From contig NZ_CP010777.1 in the NCBI RefSeq assembly GCF_001078055.1, positions 4,493,001 to 4,557,000 on the forward strand: a DNA stretch of 64,000 nt. Reading direction: 5' to 3'. Positions 57,272-64,000 of this stretch are shown here, in pieces; the stretch's first letter is position 1; the number at the start of each line of letters is the position of its first letter. Position numbers and translations under genes: made by a program. The DNA comes from Rufibacter radiotolerans. Its GTDB lineage: Bacteria > Bacteroidota > Bacteroidia > Cytophagales > Hymenobacteraceae. The notes below the pieces were generated by a model. The model ran no database searches. It saw nothing but the letters and a program-made list of their open reading frames with translations, and was not told where the DNA came from.

Positions 57272-60200
57272 AGTTCCGGAAGATTTTTCAAATGGAGTTC
57301 ACCTACGGGTTGCGTAGCATCACTACCTGGCTGTATTTTCTGGTGCAGTTGGTTCTTTCCTTTCTCTGGATGACAGGCAATTACATCCATGACGCGCGGG
57401 ACGGTTATTTTCTGGCTAATGCGCCCATCGTGATTGGGGCGGTGACAGTGTTGGGCTGTGTGGCGTGGCTATTGATTGGGGCATCAGTAGCGGGTGATGC
57501 CGCGGCCCGCGATGTAGAGACCCGCATGTACTCGCTCACCTACACCGCCCCCGCCAGTAAGTTCGACTTTCTGGGAGGCCGGCTCCTGGCCGCTTTGAGT
57601 CTCAATTCCATCGTTCTGTTCGGCATTCCGCTGGGCATCCTGATTAGCCTCTATGGTACAGGGGTAGAACCTGAGATTATGGGCCCGTTTAGGCTATCTG
57701 CTTACCTGACTACCTTTTTCTATCTCATTCTGCCCAACGCGTTGATTGTGACTGCTATCCAGTTCTCATTTGCAGCGCTCACCCGGCGGCCCATGGCCAG
57801 TTACCTGGGCGGGGCCATCCTATTTGTGGCGGCGTTCATTTTGGGGCAGGTATTGCAAGACAAGGGCGAATGGGGGAATTTAATAGACCCCGTTGGTTTC
57901 ACTCCCATCCAGAGCCAGCTGTCCAATGAATGGAGTCCGCTGGAAAAGAACACACGTCTGCTCGCGCTGGAAGGCACTCTGCTTCTGAACCGCCTCCTTT
58001 GGGTAGCCATCGCAGTGGGCATGCTCACGCTAACCTATTTCCGTTTTCGGCTTGTTTTACTGGAAACAGGCCAAAAACGGAAGCAAGCCATCCATCCAGA
58101 AACATCGGTGGCAGGCCTGAAATGGAGCTATGGAGGCAGGAAAGCCTTGCCGCAAAACAGAGGGATGTTTAGTTTGGCCACGCATTTGCGCCAGTTGCGC
58201 CTTCTCACCTGGAAAGGCTTTTTGCAGATAGGCAAAAGTTTTACGGGGCTTCCACTTTTAGCGGCCCTGGCTCTGTTTGCCTCCTTGGCTTTGGATGGAA
58301 ACCTGAAGACCAAGGGCGTTCCCCTGCTACCCAAAACCGACCATATCCTAAACCTCCTGACGGCCTCTATCACAGAGATTGATTTTTTCTACCTTGTCAT
58401 TGCCCTGCTGACTATTTACTACGCAGGGGAGCTGGTATGGCGGGAACGGGAAACAGGCCTGAGCGAGATTACTCACGCCACCCCGGTGCCGGAATGGGTG
58501 CTTTTTTTGAGCAAGTTCTTAGCGCTTGGCCTGGTGTTGGTGGGGTGGCTGGTCTTCCTGATGACGGCCGCAATCCTGGCGCAGCTGAGCCGGGGTGGCA
58601 GTCCTGAGATAGGGCTGTACCTGCAAGGTTTTTTCGGGTTACAGTTAGTGGACTGTCTCCTGTTTGCCTTGCTGGCGCTCTTTGTGCACGTGCTGGTCAA
58701 TCAGAAATTCGTGGCGCATTTGGTTGCCCTGCTGGTGTATGGGTTTCTTCTTTTTGCTCCTAACCTGGGAATTGAGCACAAGCTCCTCGTCTATGGCGCC
58801 AGCCCGAAATGGTCGTACACCGACATGGTGGGCTATGGCACTTCTCTGGCGCCGTGGCTGTGGTTCAAGTTGTATTGGGTGGCCTGGGCGCTCCTGGTGG
58901 CCGTGGCCGCGAAACTGCTCTGGGTCCGGAGCCGCGAAGGAAGCATACGAGCGCGATTCCAGCTGGCCCGCCGCCGCTTTACCCGTTCCACCGCCTTGGT
59001 AACCGTTGTTTCTGTTGGTCTTGTTCTTACGCTAGGTAGCTTTATTTTCTATAACACCAACGTGCTAAATGACTACACCGCTTCCGCTGAGGGCATAGCC
59101 GAACGGGTGGAATATGAAAAGCGCTACCGGCAGTATAAAGATAGGCCCCAACCGCTCTTGACCAGAACCAAGCTACACGTGGAGATTTATCCCGAGCGCC
59201 AGGAGGTAGGCATACGTGGCACCTACTTTCTGGTAAACAATACAAACGTTACCATTGACACTGTCCACTTGGACACTACCCCAGGTGTGCAAACCACCAA
59301 GATTGCCTTTGACCGGCCCGCCACCAAGCTGTTAGCCGATGAGAAATTAAAACACCACATCTATGGGTTGCACGCTCCGCTCAAGCCCGGGGACTCATTG
59401 CAACTCAGCTTTGCGGTGCACTCTAAAGCCCAAGGCTTTGCCAACAGCGGAGCAGATGCTTCGGTGACAGCCAACAGCTCTAACTTCAGAAACTATGAAT
59501 GGCTGCCGGCCATTGGCTACCAGGATTACCGCGAGCTGGATGATGCCAGCTCCAGAAAGGAATATGGACTTGCTCCTCGGTCTGTGCCCCCTTCTCTCTA
59601 TGATGTGAAGGCCCGCCTAGCTGCCCCCTTTGATGAGCGCGTCCATGTGGATGCGGTGGTGGGCACCAAGGGTGACCAAACGGTGGTAGGGCCTGGTGCC
59701 TTGCGTCGCACCTGGACCAAAGGCAACCGCAAGTATTTCCATTATGTAACCGATGCCCCCATCAAGAATGAATACAACTTCTTCTCAGCCAGGTACGCGG
59801 TGCATGAAAAGCGTTGGAAGGATGTGCTCATTCAAATTTACTATAACCCCGGCCAAACGGAGAACCTGGAGCGAATGGCACGGAGCGTTCAGGCTTCGCT
59901 GGAGTATTACACCCAGCAGTTCGGTCCATACCCGCACCGGCAGATTCGGTTTGTGTCGTATCCTGGGTATGATTTCGGGAACCACGCGGCCCCCATCAAT
60001 ATTACCGCCCAAGAGGGATTCTTCATCTTGGACACTAAGAACGACGAACGGGGTTTTGATTTGGTGACGGCGGTGGTGGCCCATGAAGTAGCGCACCAAT
60101 GGTGGGGCAATCAAGTAGACCCCGCCTTGGTGGAGGGATCAGGATTGCTTTCTGAAAGCCTGGCGTGGTATTCGGCCATGGGGGTTCTGGAGGAACATTA

Positions 60201-60903
60201 CGGGCCAGCGCACCTACATAAACTGCTGAGCTTTTTACGGGAAGAGTATGAAACGCCACGCACCAAGGCGTCAGTTCCTCTGCTCCAGGCCGCCGACTGG
60301 TACCACAACTACCGAAAAGGCCCCATGGTGCTGTATGCCTTGAGCCGCTACATGGGCAAAGACCGCGTGAATGCCGCCCTCCAGAGTTTGTTGAAAAAGC
60401 ATGCGTTAGGCAAGCCACCGTTCCCCACCTCGCTTGACCTCTACCAAGAGCTTAAAGGAGCCACGCCAGACTCGCTCCAGCCGCTGTTGCATGACTTTTT
60501 TGAGAAGAATACGTTCTGGGACCTTAAAACAAAACAAGCCACGGCCAAACAGACCAACGCAGGCACCTGGCAAGTGATGCTCAAAGTACAATCGCGCAAG
60601 TTCGCAGTGGACAGCATAGGTGTGGAGGCTAAGTTGCCCATCAAAGATTGGGTAGAGATTGGCATTTACGCCAAGGCAAAGGAAGGGGAAGCATTGGGCA
60701 AAACACTCTACCTGCAGAAGCATCTCATCACTACCGCAAGCCAGACTATTACAATGACGGTTCCTGCCAAACCCGTCAAGGCCGGCATTGACCCAAACTT
60801 CTTACTGGTTGACTGGGAGTTGAAGGATAATCTGATGGAAGTAACCCTGGCAGAAAAGCCAAGCGATACGCCTAAGAAGGATAGTGGAATCAAATTCCAT
60901 TAG
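57268..60903 (+). CDS. ABC permease fused to M1 family aminopeptidase
   Basis: 1211 residues. Two blocks of membrane helices (about 15-260 and 315-560), then a further helix near 575-595 and an extracytoplasmic M1-type peptidase (640-1200). The gluzincin motif is HEVAHQWWG (His939, Glu940, His943), with the third ligand probably Glu963 in LSESLA. Family members of this fused type occur in Bacteroidota next to an ABC ATPase, as here. The peptidase probably acts in the periplasm on peptides handled by the transporter; this is inferred. A palindromic element is translated in frame within the cytosolic loop after the first membrane block (residues 259-270). Confidence 0.92.
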   Translation: MKFRKIFQMEFTYGLRSITTWLYFLVQLVLSFLWMTGNYIHDARDGYFLANAPIVIGAVTVLGCVAWLLIGASVAGDAAARDVETRMYSLTYTAPASKFDFLGGRLLAALSLNSIVLFGIPLGILISLYGTGVEPEIMGPFRLSAYLTTFFYLILPNALIVTAIQFSFAALTRRPMASYLGGAILFVAAFILGQVLQDKGEWGNLIDPVGFTPIQSQLSNEWSPLEKNTRLLALEGTLLLNRLLWVAIAVGMLTLTYFRFRLVLLETGQKRKQAIHPETSVAGLKWSYGGRKALPQNRGMFSLATHLRQLRLLTWKGFLQIGKSFTGLPLLAALALFASLALDGNLKTKGVPLLPKTDHILNLLTASITEIDFFYLVIALLTIYYAGELVWRERETGLSEITHATPVPEWVLFLSKFLALGLVLVGWLVFLMTAAILAQLSRGGSPEIGLYLQGFFGLQLVDCLLFALLALFVHVLVNQKFVAHLVALLVYGFLLFAPNLGIEHKLLVYGASPKWSYTDMVGYGTSLAPWLWFKLYWVAWALLVAVAAKLLWVRSREGSIRARFQLARRRFTRSTALVTVVSVGLVLTLGSFIFYNTNVLNDYTASAEGIAERVEYEKRYRQYKDRPQPLLTRTKLHVEIYPERQEVGIRGTYFLVNNTNVTIDTVHLDTTPGVQTTKIAFDRPATKLLADEKLKHHIYGLHAPLKPGDSLQLSFAVHSKAQGFANSGADASVTANSSNFRNYEWLPAIGYQDYRELDDASSRKEYGLAPRSVPPSLYDVKARLAAPFDERVHVDAVVGTKGDQTVVGPGALRRTWTKGNRKYFHYVTDAPIKNEYNFFSARYAVHEKRWKDVLIQIYYNPGQTENLERMARSVQASLEYYTQQFGPYPHRQIRFVSYPGYDFGNHAAPINITAQEGFFILDTKNDERGFDLVTAVVAHEVAHQWWGNQVDPALVEGSGLLSESLAWYSAMGVLEEHYGPAHLHKLLSFLREEYETPRTKASVPLLQAADWYHNYRKGPMVLYALSRYMGKDRVNAALQSLLKKHALGKPPFPTSLDLYQELKGATPDSLQPLLHDFFEKNTFWDLKTKQATAKQTNAGTWQVMLKVQSRKFAVDSIGVEAKLPIKDWVEIGIYAKAKEGEALGKTLYLQKHLITTASQTITMTVPAKPVKAGIDPNFLLVDWELKDNLMEVTLAEKPSDTPKKDSGIKFH
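58038..58083. repeat. 36-bp palindromic element inside the ABC-M1 gene, extended stem
   Basis: Core 58043-58078 (GTTTTCGGCTTGTTTT, loop ACTG, GAAACAGGCCAAAAAC) plus outer TTTCC/GGAAG. Encodes FRFRLVLLETGQKRK in phase 2, at the cytosolic end of a membrane helix. Confidence 0.88.
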
Positions 60904-61359
60904 ACACAAAAAAGCCCCTTAGGAAAACCTAAGGGGCTACTGGGTAGCGGGAACAGGACTACGGGTTCTTTATCTAGCTTACACCAATCTTAATCAAAAC
61001 CGTCCTAAAACGGCCTCATTCTATCATTTCACATAGTTAGGGTAAATCAAGTTAAAAGTGATTAAAGCATTTTGGTCACCTGCTTACAAGCATCTGGGAA
61101 AAGCAGAAAATAGTCCAGAAAACCTGCTTCCACTTGTAACTGACCTAAAGTCTTTAAGTGTAAGTGCACTCATGTAAAAGTTATATTTAATATTCATTAA
61201 TATTGCACTAAAAACTATATACCCTTTGAATATGACCATTGTCATTTTTTTTACATCTGAAATGGCCGTAGTATTGCATGGATAGAAACAAACTGTTTCT
61301 TAACGGCAGCTGGAAGGGCTGTTATCTCTTACTAAAAACCCCAAATACTGTTCCGTGCT
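60904..61359. other. AT-rich promoter region
   Basis: Begins with a hairpin (60913-60938), then about 400 bp of AT-rich DNA without a convincing ORF on either strand. Presumably the promoter of the secreted-protein pair that follows. No consensus -7 box was identified with confidence. Confidence 0.5.
60913..60938. terminator. Hairpin downstream of the ABC-M1 gene
   Basis: Perfect 11-bp stem AGCCCCTTAGG/CCTAAGGGGCT with loop AAAA, 9 nt after the stop. There is no U-run on the plus side; AAAAAA precedes it, so the U-run is on the opposite strand. Confidence 0.65.
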
Positions 61360-62778
61360 ATGAGACTATTTACATGGATTTTGATACTTTGGGCAAGTGG
61401 CACGGCCAGTTGGGCCCAGAATGTTGGAATTAACGCGACGGGCGCACTCCCAAATTCAAAAGCCATGCTGGACATCGCCTCTACCACCAGTGGTCTGCTC
61501 ATTCCGCGAATGACTACGGCCCAGCGTGATGCCATTGAATCCCCGCCCACGGGCTTGCAGATCTTTAACCTTACTTCTAATGCGCTGGAATTCTACCAGA
61601 ATACCGCCTGGGTTCCGGTATCCTATGTCCGCCCGGAGTCTAACCTGGTGCGTGTCTATTCCTTGGCAGACCTCCCGGCCCCGGGGGCCGGTGGCATTAC
61701 CCTTGACGCCACTAAAATGTATGTTTTTGCTGGTATCATTGACATCTCGCCTAACTACCTGAACCTGAACGGAGCCAGCCTAAAAGGCACAGACCCTGGC
61801 CGGGACGGGGTGTTTTCTACGGTGGCGGGTGGTGTTTTGCGCAGTAACGACGTGAATGTGTTTATTCAGGATTTCGCGGTGGTACCCGGAAGCGGCGCTA
61901 CCAAAGCCTATGATTTTTCAGATGGCACAGGCACCAAGTTCTGCAACCTGTTTTCGGGGGCGTCTGTGGTGGAAATGGGAATACCAAGTGCAGGGGTAGG
62001 CCAGGTAAGCGGGTTCAGGGCCATTACGTTTGTGAAGAACTATTGGAAGGCTAGCGACGGCCTGAAGGTGACCGGGAATGTGGGAAAGTTCGCCGCTTCC
62101 CTTAATTACGTTACCGGCGTTACCAATGGCAGCGGCCTTGAGTTTCTGTCTAACCTTACCGTTCAGGACATTGACCTCTCCAACAATTACTTCATGTACA
62201 CCGGTCAAACAGGCGTGAAGGTAAACAGCGGAGCCTCTATTGATAGGGGCCGCATGAGTACCAACATGTTCAGGGGGGTAGCTAATTTCCTAAGCGGCTT
62301 TGATTCCTACACCCCTGAGTGGGAAATGCGCCAGAACACCTTTGTGCCAGACTCCAGGGCCTTCTGCGCGCTGTATATGAATGACAACTCCATATCCACG
62401 CCTTTACCCATTGCCAACACCTACTACAAAGTGGCAGGTACCACCATCAACACTAAATCGTTACGGTTTGTGGCGGCAAACAATAGAACCACTTATATAG
62501 GAAAGACGGATATTACCGCCCGAGTGAATGTGGTGATAAGTGCCCGCTCCAACGCCAATAGCAGTGAGTTCTCCATTGCCATCGCCAAAAATGGCGTCGT
62601 CATTCCTATGCCTTTTGGCTCTATTGCGCCAACCGGCAATAACCAGAGCTTCCAGATGAGCCTGCTCACGGAGGTAGACCTTACCGCTAATGATTACGTG
62701 GAGGTATTCATCAAGAGCAATAACGGCAACACCAGCAATTTGGTGATCGCGGAAATGCAGGTTCAGATTTCAGATTGA
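61360..62778 (+). CDS. Secreted beta-rich hypothetical protein
   Basis: 472 residues. Signal peptide MRLFTWILILWASGTASWAQ. N-terminal segment NVGINATGALPNSKAMLDIA, STTSGLLIPRMTTAQRDAI, YQNTAWVPV is a module common in Bacteroidota surface and tail-fibre-like proteins. It is followed by a right-handed beta-helix-like region (NVFIQDFAVVPGSG, LTVQDIDLSNNYFMYTGQTG) and a C-terminal TNF-like beta domain (VNVVISARSNANSSEFSIAI). No sorting domain, so it may use another route or be carried. Function unknown. Confidence 0.75.
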   Translation: MRLFTWILILWASGTASWAQNVGINATGALPNSKAMLDIASTTSGLLIPRMTTAQRDAIESPPTGLQIFNLTSNALEFYQNTAWVPVSYVRPESNLVRVYSLADLPAPGAGGITLDATKMYVFAGIIDISPNYLNLNGASLKGTDPGRDGVFSTVAGGVLRSNDVNVFIQDFAVVPGSGATKAYDFSDGTGTKFCNLFSGASVVEMGIPSAGVGQVSGFRAITFVKNYWKASDGLKVTGNVGKFAASLNYVTGVTNGSGLEFLSNLTVQDIDLSNNYFMYTGQTGVKVNSGASIDRGRMSTNMFRGVANFLSGFDSYTPEWEMRQNTFVPDSRAFCALYMNDNSISTPLPIANTYYKVAGTTINTKSLRFVAANNRTTYIGKTDITARVNVVISARSNANSSEFSIAIAKNGVVIPMPFGSIAPTGNNQSFQMSLLTEVDLTANDYVEVFIKSNNGNTSNLVIAEMQVQISD

Positions 62779-62798
62779 TTGGGCTACCATTTAAAGCG

Positions 62799-64000
62799 AT
62801 GCTTCATAAAAGACTTTTCTTCATAACCTGCTTATGCCTGCTTCTCTGCGCGAGCCAGGAAACTTCGGCCCAAGCCCAACTGGTGCTGAACGGTGCTGAA
62901 ATCCACCTTAGCAACGGGGCCAAGCTGGTTTTGGGCAATGGGGCCCCTGCTGCGCTGGTTCGCCACAGCGGGCATATCATCAGTGAGGGCGAAAACAACG
63001 AGATCCATTGGAAGATAGGCACAGAGACCGGCACGTACCTGGTGCCCTGGGGGCTGGGCGATGAAGGATATCTGCCTTTGGCATTCACTAAGAAAGAGCA
63101 GGTGTCCTCAGGTACTTTTGTGTTGTCTACCTATGGCACCGGTTGGCAGAATAGCCTCCAACTACCGGATGGGGTAACTAATTTAACCTATGCTGGCCAA
63201 GATAACTCAGGCTTTGTCATAGACCGTTTCTGGCAACTTAACACCAAAGATTATCTGCGTTCCCCTTCCCTCCACAATATTTCCTTTGGGTACCTGGACC
63301 AGGAGCACACGGTTCCTCAGAATACCATTATAGAGCCCTCGCTGCAGGCGCAGCGTTGGAATGAGGAACTGCTGACTTGGAGCGACTATGTTCCCCAGGG
63401 CCAGGTAGATTATGTCTCAAATGCAGTCCTGCTAGACAGTGTCCCTTCTGCGGATACGTATTCCTGGTGGACTTTGGTTGATGCCAGCTTTCCCTTGCCG
63501 CTCCATTTCCTGAGTTTTAGCGTAGCTTACCGGCAACAGGCCGTAAAGATTGCCTGGCAGACAGCCGATGAGGTAAACGTTCGGGAATTTGCCATCCAGC
63601 GTAGCACAGACCTGCTCCACTATACCACTATCAGTCGGCAGAATGCCAAGGGGGGCAGCGGTGGCCATCTCTACACGGGCACAGACCTGTTTGCTAGCCC
63701 TGGGGTTGCCTACTACCGCATTATATCATATGATTTTGATGAAAAAGTCACCTACTCTCCCCTTAAATCTATCACAATACCCAACAATGGCGCTATAAGA
63801 ATTTTTCCAAATCCTGTAAAGGACCAGAAAATAGACCTGTATACTGCCCAAATTCCCCCGGGAAACTACACCTTAACCGTTTTAGATTCTAACGGGAGGA
63901 TCTTGCAATCAGAGGTGCGGGCATTCAGCAAAAAAATTGAAACGATATCTCTTGCCCACACTCTGCCCCCGGGCCTATATATTCTGAAAGTTACAGGAGG
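62799..64000 (+). CDS. T9SS type A sorted surface protein (3' partial)
   Basis: Open from the ATG at 62799 to the window edge, 400 codons, no stop. Signal peptide (MLHKRLFFITCLCLLLCASQ, cleaved near TSAQ). The mature part has beta-rich segments (NGAEIHLSNGAKLVLGNGAP, GHIISEGENNEIHWKI) and a late FNIII-like region (FLSFSVAYRQQAVKIAWQTA, VREFAIQRSTDLLHY). The C-terminal part has the type A sorting signature IRIFPNPVKDQKIDL, YTLTVLDSNGRIL and LPPGLYILKVTG; the last strands lie just beyond the window. Starts 20 nt after the preceding gene, so they form an operon. Confidence 0.85.
   Translation, partial: MLHKRLFFITCLCLLLCASQETSAQAQLVLNGAEIHLSNGAKLVLGNGAPAALVRHSGHIISEGENNEIHWKIGTETGTYLVPWGLGDEGYLPLAFTKKEQVSSGTFVLSTYGTGWQNSLQLPDGVTNLTYAGQDNSGFVIDRFWQLNTKDYLRSPSLHNISFGYLDQEHTVPQNTIIEPSLQAQRWNEELLTWSDYVPQGQVDYVSNAVLLDSVPSADTYSWWTLVDASFPLPLHFLSFSVAYRQQAVKIAWQTADEVNVREFAIQRSTDLLHYTTISRQNAKGGSGGHLYTGTDLFASPGVAYYRIISYDFDEKVTYSPLKSITIPNNGAIRIFPNPVKDQKIDLYTAQIPPGNYTLTVLDSNGRILQSEVRAFSKKIETISLAHTLPPGLYILKVTG

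Noticed and set aside
61021..61330. Possible small gene or RNA in the AT-rich stretch before the secreted-protein pair
   Set aside because: No ORF or stable hairpin supports it; best explained as promoter DNA.

Overview
The window looks like chromosome of an aerobic Bacteroidota bacterium, most likely family Hymenobacteraceae (Rufibacter/Pontibacter/Hymenobacter type). The genus is an inference. The evidence is the moderately high G+C of the genes, type IX secretion (T9SS) sorting domains of both type A and type B, PorP/SprF and PorE-like proteins, a FadL-SGNH pair, DUF4159/MoxR/DUF58/BatA/DUF4175 genes, LytTR signalling and a TAnnTTTG-like promoter. No tRNA, rRNA, CRISPR array or intact insertion sequence was seen.

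Layout. 0-3 kb: polA. 3-7.5 kb (minus): two paralogous lipocalin-like lipoproteins and a FadL-type porin with an SGNH hydrolase. 7.7-14.2 kb: thioredoxin-reductase-like flavoprotein, cyanophycinase homologue, CstB-like persulfide dioxygenase-rhodanese, DUF481 outer-membrane protein, ArfB, a 57-residue peptide gene and a small beta-barrel protein. 14.4-17.1 kb: BlaI-type repressor with a cluster of three palindromic operators and a BlaR1-like M56 protease. 17.3-19.1 kb: AT-rich hypothetical genes separated by attC-like hairpins, resembling integron cassettes. 19.4-25 kb: hypothetical protein, DUF3667, DUF2807 and a T9SS subtilase with SLH-like domains. 25.3-38.2 kb: TldD/PmbA, DUF4159, MoxR, DUF58, TrmH, BatA-like, an AT-rich intruder ORF, DUF4175 and a 593-residue membrane protein. 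38.2-53.4 kb (minus): two modules of a giant type B T9SS adhesin followed by PorP/SprF, one also with a PorE-like OmpA protein; one adhesin begins with a DUF3494 ice-binding-like domain. 54.3-60.9 kb: LytS/LytTR system divergent from an ABC ATPase and an ABC permease fused to an M1 aminopeptidase. 61.4-64 kb: two secreted surface proteins, the last cut by the window end.

The most striking feature is a dispersed palindromic element with a 36-bp core: arms close to GTTTTGGGCCTGTTTT and AAAACAGGCCCAAAAC around a 4-nt loop. About 24 copies, some degenerate, are scattered through the window. Most lie within about 60 nt after stop codons. Several have extra outer stems whose sequence differs from copy to copy but is always self-complementary. 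Five or six copies lie inside open reading frames of four genes; being 12 codons long, they keep the frame and are read in all three phases. This recalls the Rickettsia palindromic elements, and I do not know of a description in this group.

The genes suggest a surface-oriented lifestyle: T9SS secretion and adhesion, outer-membrane lipid uptake, sulfide detoxification and antibiotic/cell-wall sensing through BlaI/BlaR1.
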